A stretch of 64,000 nt of DNA, taken from Pestalotiopsis fici W106-1. Its lineage: Eukaryota > Ascomycota > Sordariomycetes > Amphisphaeriales > Sporocadaceae. Below, in pieces: positions 1-14,326 of the stretch (positions are counted from its first letter, which is position 1; each line of letters opens with the position of its first letter). The stretch is taken from contig NW_006917092.1 in assembly GCF_000516985.1 (NCBI RefSeq), forward strand, positions 4,073,925-4,137,924, written 5' to 3'. The notes under the pieces are model-generated. The model did no database searches, was not told the DNA's origin, and saw only the letters and a list, made by a program, of their open reading frames with translations. A program made the position numbers and the translations under genes.

Positions 1-3000
1 TAATAAACGCGGTAAAAATTATATAAAAAGCAAAAACGGACGTAAAGCGATTTGCTAAATTTTATAAATTATATTAATAATAAAACTAATTAGCCTGCGA
101 TAAACTCGCTAAATATTACGGATATAAATAGCGTTTATATAAAAAATAATTAATATAACGCAATTTATTAAATATTCGTAATATTTTAGCTTAATATATT
201 TTAAAAATTTAGGTTATCGTTATTATTATCGTTATCGTTATCGCCGGCCTTTATTATATTAAAAAATAATACTAAAATATTATTATTATAATTATTGCCG
301 TTATAGTCCTTTTTTTCCCTTTTTTTTTATTTTTTATTATTTATAATTATTATTTTTTAGTTATCCTTTGCCTTCCTTATTATAATTAATAATTATAGAT
401 TTTATTACGCTTTTTATAAAAAATCGTCCCGCTATACGGCCGTTATAATATATAATTATTTTAGCCGCTTCGTATTTATCGGACGGATAAATACGAAGGC
501 TTTTTAACCTAAAAAAAATTTTATTTTATAAGCTTATAGCTTTAAATTTTTATCGTTATCGTTTTTAAATATTATTTTTTTTATTAGCTAAATCGCCCGA
601 TTTATTTTTATTTATAATATATATTATTAAAATATTTTATCTAATTATTATTATAAATATAACCGGCGTATTTTTTTTTTATTTACGCAAACGTTTTATA
701 AATTTTTTTTTTTAGCGTAGCAAAAGTATTTTTATTCCGAAAAAATAGCAAAAATTTATAATAGCGCTATTTTTAAATTTTTATTATTAAATAAAACCGA
801 ATAAAAGAGGTTAAAATCTTTTTTATAGCTAATACGGTTTTTTTTATATTTTAGCGGTTTTTAAACCGGTTTATTTAATAGCTAAATTAATAATATCGTT
901 ATCGGCAATTTATTTAAAATAAAATATTTATTTCGGATAAATTTATATTTATATTATACGGCTTTTTACGTAATACGATATTTTATATATTATTAATTAT
1001 ATATTTTTTTATTTACCGTTATATTTATTTTATAATATATTTTAGGTAGGTTTGTTATTTTTTTGTTTTTTCTTTTGTTTTTGCTTTTACTTTTGCTTTT
1101 TTTTATTTTTTCTTCTCCTTTTTCTTTAAGCTTAATACGGCATTTTTAAAAGGCGTCGGCTGCGTCGGCAAGGAAGGTACGTTATATAGGTCTTTATAAC
1201 CCGCGTTAGCACTTATAATAGCTTTTTTTTTTCTTTTTTTTTACGCGATAAAATAATAAAATAATAATCGGGCAATAATAGCGTTTTTTTATTATATACG
1301 CACGCATATTAATTTAATTATTTTATAATTACGCTAATTGGATTATTGCTTATAATAAATTATTATTAGTAATTATTTTTAATTTTTAAATATAAAGCGT
1401 ATAAGGGCACGATTTTAATAACCCGTTTTAAATTAAATATAATATTTATAAAAATAAAAATATTATATTAAAAACTTATAATAATAGTTTTTTCCGTAAT
1501 TACCCTATTATAATTTAATAATTTTTAATAATAAACACTATAATACAATAATAAAAATCTTTAATAAAATTTTACCTTAGTATTATTATAAAAATAAAAG
1601 CGGCCGTATTTAATACGTATTAGCAGCTAAAAATACTATAAAAATTACGTTAGTTTTAAAAATAATAATATATAAAAGGCTATTTATATATTAAATCCGA
1701 AATTTATAATTTAAATATATTTTTTATAAATAAAAAAATAATAATAAGCTTATTTAAATTTTTATTATTTTAAATATAAAATTTTTTATTCTTTTTTATT
1801 TTTATTTTTTTGCCGGAAATTACGCGTTATTTTATTATTGCTTTTATTTAATTTTAAATATTATTTTTATTTAAAATTTTAAAAGCTTAAATCGTATTTA
1901 ATTATTATAATAAAAAAATTTTTTAAATATAGCGCTTTAAATTTAATACCCCCGAATATCCTAATTTATATATATAAAATAGCGTTTTAACCGTTTATTA
2001 ATTTTATATTTTTAGCCGATTTAAGCTTTTATAAAACCGAGCCGGAATATATATTCCGATTTTTTAGTAATAATTAATACGCTAAAAAATCGGCGTATTA
2101 TTATAAAATTATTATCGCTAAATCTAATAAGCATTTTAGCGCCGTTATATAATCGCTTATTACGGCGTACGGTAATTACCTAATAATTCTTTTAGCCGGT
2201 TAAGCGGAGGCTATATTAAACCTTTTTTTTATAAATATTAATAATTTATATTATATTAGGAAAAACCTTTTTTTTAAACGTTTAAACGTTTTTTACCGCA
2301 TAATAGCTAATAATTCCTAATATTTAAGCCGGGTATTATACGCGGGTATCGAATATAATAAAAATCCCTAATAATTTCCCGGCGCCGCTTTAAGCATTTT
2401 TTATTAACGCGGTAAAAACCCGGTATATACCCGATAAAAAACCGCCGAAATTATATTTTAAATATTACGCAAAATTTCCGTTCGGAAGCTTTACGTAATA
2501 ATATTACTAAAAATTTAAAGCGACGGTTATTACGATATCCCGTCCGTAAAGCAAATTATTAAAAATAAATTTTTAAATTATAAGCCCATTACGATCGCAT
2601 TATTAATTACCGATTATATAAAATCGCTTTAAACGTTGGAAATATTTAAATTTTTTAAAAGCCGCTTTTATTTTTATTATATCGCTATTTATAACGTTTT
2701 AAAATACGTATAAATTAATAAAATTTATAATATTACGCGTAAATTCCGGCGTTTTTTATCGTAAAACGGCGCTTTTTTTAATATAAAAAATTAGTATTTT
2801 AATTAGCATTTTTTCTTAATATTAGATTAAATAGCAAATAAACTAATATATTTATCGCTTTTTTTAATTTCCGAATTATTATTTTTTAATAATTAACCGA
2901 TTTTATTTTATAATAATAAAAATTTAACGGTTAATATTAATATTTTTTTTGCTAGCGTATTTTTAATTTAAATATTCGCTTTTCTTTAAGCAAAAATAAA

Positions 3001-4838
3001 TTTTTGCTATTATTTTGCGTATTTATAAAGCGATAATTTAATTTAAAATTTAATTTAATTTTTATTTACGTTATTTATTTTAGTTTTTTACGCTTTCCGG
3101 GCAAATAAAAAACTTCCGCGCTAAATCGCAAAAATCTCTTTAATTTGCTTTAAAATTTTAATACGAGCCTTTATACGATTTATATTATTTTTCGGCGGTT
3201 TATTATTAATATAATTAAATAAACTAATAAAAATATACGCGTAAAAATTTATAAAAAAGCCGAAATAATATTATTAGCTATAAAATAATATAATAAAAAT
3301 AAATTATTTATTAAATAAATGCTTAAAACCGTATATATAATTTGCGTTTAATATTTGCCTAATTACGTTAAGGCACGCTTTTTAAACCCTAATTTAAAAT
3401 CGCTAGGCGTAATTATCGGTATTATATAATATTTTTTCCTTTTTTTATTTTTACCAAATTGCAAAAAAAAAGGAAAAAGCACGCTATATATTATTAATAT
3501 TTAAACTCGTTTATTATAATTTATTACGCATTAAAATAATTTTTACAAAATATCTAGCTTTAAGCTTTATATTTTATTTCCTAATATTTAAAATATTTTA
3601 ATTTAAAGCAATTAATTAAATATATATATTTAACTAATTACTTTAATTAAAGAAAAAATTATAATATTTATAAATATAAAAAAAACTCCCGCTCCTAATT
3701 TATACCTAACCTTCCTTTTTTTTTTATTATATATTTATTATTAGCTTATTATTTTTAATTATTATAAATCTTTTCCCTTTTTTTTTTAAAATTTATTTTT
3801 TTTTCTTTAAGCTTTACTTTTTTTTTAAGCTTTATTTTTTTTAAGCTTTATTTTTTTGTCCTTTTAGTATTTATCGTTAACGCCTTTAAAATGCTAAAAA
3901 ACAAAATAACCCCTAAAAAAACAAATAAAACCTCTAAATCCGTAAAAGGCTTTATTATATTTATTCCTGCTTTTAATCGCTTAGCTTAGCGTTTATTTAG
4001 CTGTAAACCCTTTATTTTTGCTATATTTTACGTTTTTAACCTTAATATTAAAACTCCTTAGCCCGGCTTTATAAATTTTTAGCAGCCTTTTCCTAATAAT
4101 TTTTATATTTTTGCCTTTTTTTAAAATTCGCCTTAAAATTATTAAAACCTTTAATAATATTAAAATTAGGCAGCTTTTTAAAGTTATAATAGCTTTTTTT
4201 AATATTAAACTAATTATTAATAATTAGTTTTTAAATAAAATTATTAAATTAGCTATTAATAATAACCTTTTAAATAAGGTTATTAATTAAAATTTTATTA
4301 ATAGCTACCCGGCTATTATTAACCCGCTCCGGGATAAAATTATTAACTAAATTATTAGTAAAAATTTTAATAATATCCGTTTAGCTATTATTAGCCCGCT
4401 CCAAAATAAAATTATTAGCTAAATTATTAATTAGGATTTTATTAGCACCCGTTTAGCTATTTTTTTTAACCGCTTTTTAAAAATTAGCAGCCTTTAACCG
4501 GTAATTATAAAAAAAAGCCTTAAAATTATATCCGTCCGATTAATCTTAATAATATTTTTTCGAATGCTTTTTAAAATACCGGTTTTTTTTAATTTACCTT
4601 TTAAAGCTTTATTTTTAACTATTATAGCAAAAATAAAAATTTATAAACCGATTATAATATTTTTATAAATAGCTTTTAATCGGCCCGCTTTTACCTAACC
4701 GGATCCCGTTATTTTAGCTTTAATATTATTAGCTTACGCAAAAGCTCCTTTAACGTTTATACCGTTTTTAATAGCTTTTTAAATTTTTTAGCTAAATAAA
4801 TTTATCGTAATCGTAAAATTACCCGTTTTCGCAAATAT

Positions 4839-4973
4839 TAAACCTTTTTATTTAAAACTCTAGCGTCCAAAACCTTTTTATTTAAAACTTTAGCTTCCGG
4901 GACCCCTTTATCTAATACCCTTTTATCCAAAACTCCTTTATCCAAAACTCCTTTATTTAAAACTCCTTTATTT
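4839..4973. repeat. 15-bp tandem array, about nine copies
   Basis: Consecutive 15-base units related to AAAACTCCTTTATTT. The last three (4929-4943, 4944-4958, 4959-4973) are nearly identical; the six upstream units are more diverged (for example TAGCGTCC and TAGCTTCC variants). The array lies inside the RIP block and several copies keep TCCAAAAC, that is, some CpA. Confidence 0.8.
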
Positions 4974-7900
4974 AATATTACTAAAAAAACGTCTTAGCTT
5001 TTAAATCGTATTAGCAGCTTTTTTCGGCTTATTTTATATTTAAACTACCTAAAAAATATTTTATACGGCTAATCCGATAATAAATATTAAAAATTCGTTA
5101 AAATAAAATATATAAAAGCCGATAAATATAAACGCTATTATAAAAATAACTACGCTTATATTTTTATATAAATTTTTTATTTCTAAATAAGGTTTTAAAT
5201 TTTATTTATATAATTTTTAATTAAATTTATAATATCGACAAATCCGTAATTTTTATTATAATTATTAATTTTTATAAATATATAAACGACGCGCCTAAAA
5301 TTAAAGAAAAATACCGGGTTTTTATTAAAGCACTTTTAAAAATATACTAATATAATAATTAAAAAAATAAAAAAAATATCGTTAACGATAAAAATAATAA
5401 AAATAATAAAGGCGATAAAAAAAATAAAGCTAATAATAGCGGTAAAATCGATAAAAACGGCGACGATAATAAAAGAATATTTCGAAACGCAAAAAAATTT
5501 AAAAACTAAAAAGGATATAATATAAATAAGCTAAAAAATAAAGCTTAAATATTCGGTTAGCGTTACGATTATATTTTTCCCTTAAGGATTTTTCGTTTTT
5601 TTTCCCGGTATTTTTGCGTTTTTATTTAGCTTTTTTTAAAGGCCTTTTTTTATTTATATTTTTATATAATAAGTAATTTATAATTTAATTTTACCTTTAA
5701 AGCTTTTTAATATTAAATATATAAAAAATTATTTAACGTTTTAATCGAATTCGCTTTATAAGCTTTATAAAGTAATATTATAATAGCTATTATAATAATT
5801 ATAATAATTATTATAATAATTTTAATAATTTTAATAGCTATTTAATATTATTATAATAATTATTACTATTATATTTTATTATATTTACTATTAAAATAAA
5901 TAAGGTTATAATAAATAAAATAATTAATTAATTAGTTAAATATTTATATATATTTATAAGAATAAAAAAAAATATATATATTTAATTTATAATAAAGCGT
6001 AAAGCCCGAAAAAAAAAGGAGGCTGGGCTTTTATTTTAATATTTATTGCTATATTATTAAAGCTAAACGCTAAGCCTATTATAAGCGGCTTAATCGCTTT
6101 TTATAATAAATAAATTATATATTTTTAAGGGTTTTATATGCTTAAATATACTAAATTTGCCTTTGCTATTTAATTAATTTAATGCTATAATATTAAATAA
6201 TTTATTAAAATCGCTTAATTATTTTTTAAATACCGAAAGCTAGCTTTTAAAAAACGGTATTAAATAATTCGGCTAATATATCCGGGTATTATTTAGCTTT
6301 TAAGGAATTATAAACCTAAATTATAAAAATTCGTATATTTTTATACCGGCGGATTAATCGTCGTTTAAGCTAATCGATATTTTTTTTTATTTAGCCGAAA
6401 CCGGTGCCTTAAGCGGCGTTTTTATAAAACGGTATATAATATAGCCCGATATTTATTTTATTTTTATTATTAATTATATTAATATTATAAATTTAACGAT
6501 TATATAATCGCTTTTTCCCGCGTTATCGCCTAATTTAGCAAATATCCGAAAACCGGCGTCGAGCTAAATAATTTTTTAAAAGCCGGCCTTTTTAAAAAAA
6601 TAAACGGATTTTATTTTTATTATTACGAAATTTGCGTTAACCTTAATTATATTTATTATAAGCTTTTAAACGCTAATTATAATAAAAAGTATTACCGCGA
6701 AAAAGCCGTTTTTTATCGGCAAAAAGGTAAAGTAATATTTAAATATTATTAGTAATATTAAACTTTTTATTTAATATAAATAAGCTAGCTATTACGACGC
6801 TATAAAAAAAAGGCACCGCTAACGATTTTTAATTTATTTCGCTAACGATATATAAAGCGTATTTAATTTAATTTTCGGTCCTTTGGCGGGCGTTATATAT
6901 ACCGTAAACCGGTTTAACTTAACGCCCGGGTAATTAAATAACGTTTTTATCGCTCGAAAACCGGCTGCCGTTATCGGCTATATTACGCGAAAAGGTACGA
7001 GCTTTTAAGCCGTTATATAATAAAAATAAAGCGATTGAAAAAGCCGGAAATACCGCTTTTAGCCGGCCGTCGCTTATATATTTATTTTATAAGGCTATTA
7101 AAAGGTTTTACCGATTTATAAAGCTTTAAACGCATTTAATATATAAATATAGCCGTTTTAAAGATAAAAATAAGCTAATCCGAAAAATATGTAAAACGGC
7201 GTTTTTATAGCTAATATATTAAAATAAAGCTTTATCGGAAATAAAACGCAAAAATGGACCTACGAAAATAAAGCTATTATAAATTTTATAAAAAGGATTT
7301 TAATAGCGCGATATTATAGCTTAGGGTTTACGCTAATAATCGTAATTATTAGTAATTATAATAATTTATAAAAACGGTATAAAAGCAATTAATTAAATAA
7401 AAATATAAAAATAAATATAATTTAAATAATATTAAATTTACCCGTAATAATTAAAATAATAAAAAAATTTACGTAAAATATATTATTTAATTTTAATTAT
7501 TTTAAATTAACCGTAATTTATTGCGTTTATTTATTAATCCCTTTTATTTTCGAGTTTTTTTTTTAATATTTCCCTAATTATTCGCTTTTATAAAATCGGC
7601 TATTTTAATTTAAAAAAAGCCGCTAAACAATATTTTAAAAGCGTTATATTCGCTTTTAGCCTACGGCTTTGCTTAAATATAAATAAAAAAGGCTTAAACG
7701 TTAGTGGCGAGCTATTTTCGTAATACGGCGATATTATTTTTATTTTTAAGTTTTACCGAACCGAGGCCGTTTATTAAAATTATTTAATAATATTAGGCGT
7801 ATAATATAACGATACGGACGAGTATTTTTTAAAAAACGTCCTTAACCGCTTCGAACTTATCGGTAAATTTTAAATTATTAATCGCTAATTTAAAATCTTT

Positions 7901-9900
7901 ATTTACGGCTGTATTATAAGCGTAATTATACGTAAACGGAAACGCGTTATATTTAATAGCGAATTTTTTAGGCTTAAACGACGGGCGGTTATTTTTTTTA
8001 ACGCCTAAATCGTTATCGTCGTTTTTAAGCTTTGTTTTAATATATTTAACCGGTTATTAAGCGCCGCAAAAGCCGGGTTCGAAGCTTGCTACGGCTTTAT
8101 CGAAATTTAAATTAATAATAATAAATTCGTCGGCTACCGCTTTTACGGGTATAAAAAACCCGATAAGCTTAATCGCGATTTTAGCGGCGGTAAGCTTTTT
8201 TTTAGTAAATTTCCGATAAGCGATAAAATTTAATTAAAATAAATCGATAAATTAAATTTATCGCGTTTTTTATATGCCGCGGTTATATTTAATTAGCCGG
8301 TAATACGTTTTTATATTAATAAAATAATATATAAAAAAATAGCTAAAGCCGTAAAATACGATTTATATATATATATTATATAAAAAATTCCGGAAAAAGG
8401 TTTTAAATAAATAATTAAAGCGCGGGCCGTTAGCGCCTATAGCGAAAAGCGCGTTAAAATCCTTTTTACGCTTATTATAAATATTTTTGCTTTTTTTTGC
8501 TAATTTTATAATTACCGGAAATATATCCCGCTAATTTTTTAAATCCGTTTCCGCGTTTTTTAATTATTATTAATTTACGGCAATTTTTTTAATAAACTCC
8601 GAAATTTATTTTTATAAAATTTTATTATTTTATATAATTATATTAATTAAAATAAAAATTTTTTTAAAAACCGTAGCTAGGCTAAAAAAGCTATTAAAAT
8701 ATTATTTAATAATAAATACCTTTTAAAAAAATAAGCTATTTTTTAAAATTTTAATAACGTTTAAAACGCCGGTATCGCTAAATTCGAATTATTCGCTAAT
8801 TATTATTTTTATAATCGCTATTTAAAATAAAAGCTAAAACGAAGGTTTTATTAAGTTTAAAAATTAAAATAAAAATCGAAATAAATAGCTTTTTGGGTTT
8901 AATAATTATTAAAAATAAATTAGCACGCATTTAAATAACGAGCCTAAAAAAAATTCCTATATCTTTTATAGCGACGAAATATTAAATAGTAAGCTAATTT
9001 AAATACCTAATTTTAAAAGCCGGCGGTAGTAATTAACGTTTTTTAAATCTTTAAAACCGCAAAACCTTTAAATCGTTATTAATAAATCGTTATTATATTT
9101 AAATAAATATTACTATTTTATTTTATAAATAAATATAAATTATAATATTTTAAATTACCTTTTTAAATTATATATTTATATATCGTTCTAAAATAATATA
9201 GCTATATTTAATATTTTAATAATATACGATTTATATCGCGATAAATCGTTATAAATACCGGATAAAAATAAAATAGCGTTTAAATAAGCCCATCCGCTTT
9301 TACGTTTATTACGATTAAATTACTACTTAATTTTATTATTTTTTAAAATACCTATTATTAAATACGATATTTACTTAAAATAATTATTAAAATAGCTATA
9401 AAATCTTTTAAAACGGCCTAAATCTCCCTAAAAAAGCAATACCTTAAAAGCATTTTTTTAAACGAAAAAGGCCGCTTTTTACCGAAAATAATAATAAAAA
9501 AAGCCTTATTATTAGCGGTAAAAACGAATTCGAGCTATAGCTAAACCGTTATATATACGATATAAAGTTATAAAAAACGTATTAAAATTTAACTTAAAAA
9601 AAGCTAATAGCCTTAATAAAGTAAATTAAAAATTAATTTATTTATTATTTTAAAAAGCTTAATTCCGGTAATAAATTCGATATTACGGCGGCTAAATTCG
9701 GAAAATAAAAATTTAAACCGCCCGTTTTATCCGAAATTTTACGCCGTTTTAAAAGCGCTATTACGTCGGAATTTAAAAGCTTTTTTAAATATAGCTAAAG
9801 CTTTAAAAGCGGTGGCTAAAATAGTAAATAGCCGGGTATTATCGAAAAAAATAAAACTAATAATTTTAACGCGCTTAGCGATTTTAAAAACTTTAATTTT

Positions 9901-10020
9901 AAAGCTAATAATTTTAAAGCTAATAATTTTAAAGCTAATAATTTTAAAGCTAATAATTTTAAAGCTAATAATTTTAAAGCTAATAATTTTAAAATTAATA
10001 ATTTTAAAACTAATAATTTT
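9901..10020. repeat. 15-bp tandem array, eight copies
   Basis: Eight head-to-tail copies of AAAGCTAATAATTTT. The first six are identical; the seventh and eighth begin AAAATTAA and AAAACTAA, each one or two bases different. Because 15 is a multiple of three, the array opens a spurious frame repeating Leu-Ile-Ile-Leu-Lys. Such uniformity amid heavily mutated flanks suggests recent slippage expansion after RIP. Confidence 0.92.
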
Positions 10021-12479
10021 ACCGACGTTTTAGGCGGTTTCGCAAATAAGGCTAAAAAGCTTTAAAATACCCTCGATAACGAAAAAAAATTAGTTATATT
10101 CCGCAAATACTTTAACGACGAAAAAGTCCAGCTAAACGACGAAATTGCGCTAAATAAGGCAAATAATATATAAGCGTCCTTTAATTTGCGTAATAAAATT
10201 AATTATATCCTTTTAGGCGTCCTTTTTAAATAATATAAAAATGCTATAAAAAAAGGCAAAGATAAAGGCCAAAGCAAAAGCGATAATAAAGGCAAAAATA
10301 AAAGGTAAAGCAAAGGCAAAAGCTAAAGTAAAAGCAATAATAAAGGCAAAATAAAAGCCTAAAGCTTCCGCTCGACTAAGGGCAAAGGCAGAGGCTTTAA
10401 TATTTCCTAAAGCTTATATAATAATAACGATTATAAATATTTACTCGACCTTAAAAATATAATTAAGCGCGCCCGCGATATTTAAGCGTCGCTAACGCAA
10501 AACGCGCTATAAGCCAGGATTAAAGCGTTTTTTAATAAAAATATAGCCCGGTCCCGCTTAGCTTTAATATTTTAATATTTCGATAATATAAAAAAAGAAA
10601 AAATATTAATTTTTTATAATATAAATAATTTTAAGGTATACGCGGCTAAACGATACCGCGCGATATAATAGTTAATTTTCGCTAAAAAAGTTTTTAATAA
10701 AAATAAAAATAAGGATAATATCGTAAATAAAATTAAAAAAAATGGAAAAAGCTAAAAACGCGTTATACGGCATTAAATAATAGCTAAATAAAAATATTAT
10801 TAAAATTTTCGGAATTTATATAAATATTATATTTTTCCTCCGGAATATTTAAGGTAAATTATAAAATTATTAGCATAAATATATTTATTAAATTAAAAAT
10901 ATTTAATGCTATGCTTATATTATAATAATATATAATAATTTAATAATAAGCGCCGGCTTATTAAATAAATTAAATTCGCGGCGGTAATAATTAATTATAA
11001 TTAATAATTTGCTAATAATATCCGAATTTTTATTATTTATAACTTTATATGCTTAATTGCCGTATTTTTAATTTATTATGCCTAACTGCCGTATTTTTAT
11101 TATGCCTGATTTTGCCGTGTTTTTAATTTATTATGCCTAACGTAACCTTTTATTTAACTTATTATAATAGGATTCGGCGTCGATCGGGTGGCACCGTTAT
11201 AAATAATTATAAATTATAAAACGTTACGCTTTATCGCATACTAAACAAATTTATTCCGGTGTGATATAATAGGCGGCTTAATATCGGATCGGTCGGGCTG
11301 CTAACTTATTTTAAATAATTTATAATAATACTATTTAAGCCTTTATTTTTATATATATATATTAAGCGAGCCGAATAGCATTATCGGACCGTAATTTAAA
11401 AAAACTCTAATTAGAATTTTAATAAATATTATTAATTTATAATTTATAAAACTAAAACCGATAAAAAATCGCTATATACCCGATTAATTTTAATAAAATA
11501 AATCTATAATATTACGGTCGGTAATAGGATTAATATTATTAAAACGTTTATAAATAAAATATCGATTAAATATACCGCTAGCTCCGGCTATATATAAATT
11601 ATAAAAAGCAGTAATACGCTTATTTTATTAAAATAAAGGCTTAAATTTAAACCGTTAGGTTTTAGCGTTTAAATAACTTTTATAACCGGCTATATTTTAA
11701 CGACCTTAATAATATAAGTAAATCGATTATATTTTTTAAAATTTATAATAATACTTACCGCTTTTTTTTTAAATTTGTAAAAAATAGTATTTTTAAAATA
11801 ATAATAACGTTACGCGGGTTTAAAATAGTTTATTTAAATTAAACGGAAATATAAACCTAGCCCGGCTAAAACGGTAATATATCGAAAGAGGCCGGTAAAA
11901 CCGCGTTTATTTGTAAAAAATAAAAAAAAAGAAAAAAGCGGTCGGTTATAAATATAAAATTAGGGTCGTAATCGGCGGCGCGAAATAAGCTCCGGTAATT
12001 TAAGCGATAGCTTTAGGTTTTTAGGTATTAAAAAAACGTTTTTAGCGGTCGCAAAAAACTAAAAAATAGTTATAATCCTCGATTTTTATAAGCTTAAATT
12101 TAACCGCGCTTCGGCGTATACGTTTTTAATCCGGCGGCTAGCAAAATTAAATAATAAAATATAATAATATAAAATAGGTATTAGCGACCGTATAAACGAT
12201 ATTTATAAATAGTTATATTAAATAATTATAGCAAAATAAAAATTAATTAATAAATAATAATATATAATAATATTCCGCTATATTATTTTTTAGCTGGTTT
12301 TTAGCTGGGAGAAAGATAATTTAATTAGTAATTCGGTATTATAATATAATAAGGATATAAATAGCTTAAAAGGCCTTTTAATTTATAAATTTATAAGAGT
12401 TATTACCTATTATTTAACCGTAATTAATGGCGTGGTTTTATAACCTTATTAATAATACGCTTTTTTTTCGCTGGTAAAA

Positions 12480-13130
12480 GATAAGGTATTAGGATATAAA
12501 TGGAATCCGGATGCAAGGTGGCAGGTAAAGAATCTGCGTAGACACGCCAATAAGATTAAATAGGAGTAAATTCTTAATTTTGCAGATTTTAAATAAGAGT
12601 CGTAATCGGCTAGGGTGCGCAAATTAGGTGTAATGGATTAAAGCTGTTCCGTGGGTAATGGAATTGTTGTTTATTAAAGCTTAAAGCTAAGCTGCTGGCT
12701 AACGGTTATTAGAAATGGAGCTTAATAAGCCGTTTAAACTTTAAACTTTAAACCCGCTAGCCGTGCCGTTATAATGGGGCAATATACCTAGATAATAAAT
12801 AAACCACTTTAATTTATTATATATGAACTTTTTTTTTCTATTATATACATATAACTTTCCCTGCAAATGCATATTTATCGCTAAGTCGATAAAATCCAAA
12901 TTAATCCGTTTAAAAGCATAACCCGTTTAAAGGCCATTTAATTAATCCGAATTATATTTAAAAATCTCGGACGCTGCCGGCTAACCACCGCCTAATGGCA
13001 GATTTTAAGTTAAAAGTTTAGTAGGAGTGGATTTTAATATATCCGTTATATATAAAATCTCCCACTGCACCGTCGTTTGTTTTATATAGAAAAGCAGGTC
13101 GTAAGCATATATTTATAATATAATAGCATG
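12480..13130. other. Less-mutated island inside the RIP block
   Basis: Here CA and TG dinucleotides reappear (for example TGGAATCCGGATGCAAGGTGGCAGG near 12,500, in shorter pieces GGATGCAAGG and GGTGGCAGG), and GC content rises relative to the neighbouring kilobases. No long reading frame is present. It may be unique-copy DNA that escaped RIP or a later insertion. Confidence 0.5.
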
Positions 13131-14200
13131 CGTATAAAATATTATTAAAAACAAATTAGTGTATATAAAGCTTTATAAAGTGATATTTAATTATAACTAA
13201 TTTATAAATTATAACTTGCTATAAAAGTAATATTAAAAATTAGGATTTATTAAACCAGGCAGTATTTATATATTTCCATAATATACGGAAAATTTATAAA
13301 CTAATTTAAGGAAAATACTAATTTAATAATGCCAAATTATAAAATATTATATAATATACCGGATTAAATTATAATTTTAAAATAATAAATATCGGGTATA
13401 AATTAATTAATTAAATCTTACCCGTTTATCGGCTTTATTATATATAAACGATTTTTATATAATTTTTATTTTATAGCGTTTATTTACGGCTTTATAATAA
13501 TATACCTAATATAAATATTAGGAATTAAGCGAGAAAAAAAATATTATTATACTAATAAAAAATATATCGAATATAATAATTTCTAATAAATAAAAGTAGT
13601 TTTAGTTATATAACGTATATATTTTAAATTATATTTAAGCATAAATAATAGGTATTTAAATAATTTATTAGGCTTTTAATTTTTATAGCACTTAGGCATT
13701 TATATTTTTTGTTTTTAATTTATTTTATAATTTTTTAAATCCGTTTTACCTAAGGCTTTCGTTTTATTTATTTTATTAATTTTTTACCTCGATTCACTAT
13801 TAATTAAAATTTATTTTGCCGGTTTTATTTATTTTAATTTAATTATTTAATTAAAACTATTAAGCCAGCACTTTTGCTTATATATATTTTTATTAATATT
13901 TGCTTAATATATTAAAAAGCTTTATTACCGTAAATTTCGATATTTAGGTATTATAATTATTAAGCCTCGATTTTTTTTAAGCCAGCGCTTTCTAAATATA
14001 CCTAATTAATATTTATAAATTTATTATACTTAACGATTTTAACCTTAATTTTATTAGCTAATTAAATTATTAAGGCAGTTAAAGATTTTTATAATTTGCA
14101 TTTTTTATACTTAACCTTTTTATTCGGTAAATCGATTAATTTTTTATTTTTTAAATCCAATCTAATTAGAATCGAGCCACCCAAGCTTTCTCCTAAGCCA

Positions 14201-14326
14201 GGTTTCTCCAGTTAAATCTCTCCAGTTAAGTCTCTCTAGTTAGGTCTCTCCAGTCAAGTCTCTCCAGTTAGGTCTTTCCAGTCAGGTCTTTCCAATCAGG
14301 TCTCTCTAGTCAGGTTTCTCCAAATA
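14201..14326. repeat. 14-bp minisatellite, nine copies, not RIP-mutated
   Basis: Nine consecutive 14-base units of consensus GGTCTCTCCAGTCA, starting at 14201, 14215, 14229 and so on to 14313. Variation is limited to a few positions (GTTA/GTCA at the end, CTAG/CCAG in the middle, GG/AG/AA at the start). Most units keep CAG or CA, unlike surrounding DNA. The C/T alternation at the CA/TA position is compatible with mild RIP or ordinary drift. Confidence 0.92.

Noticed and set aside
6580..7400. Plus-strand stretch that seems protein-like after allowing RIP changes
   Set aside because: Some words look protein-like, such as FGPLAGVIYTVNRFNLTPG, but I could not match it to a transposase, tyrosine recombinase or reverse transcriptase family, so I make no call.
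9812..10033. 73-codon plus-strand frame rich in Leu-Ile-Lys
   Set aside because: It is produced by the 15-base tandem array; period divisible by three keeps it open. No other coding evidence.
14201..14326. Possible CRISPR array
   Set aside because: Units are 14 bases, contiguous and without spacers, in a eukaryotic genome: a minisatellite.
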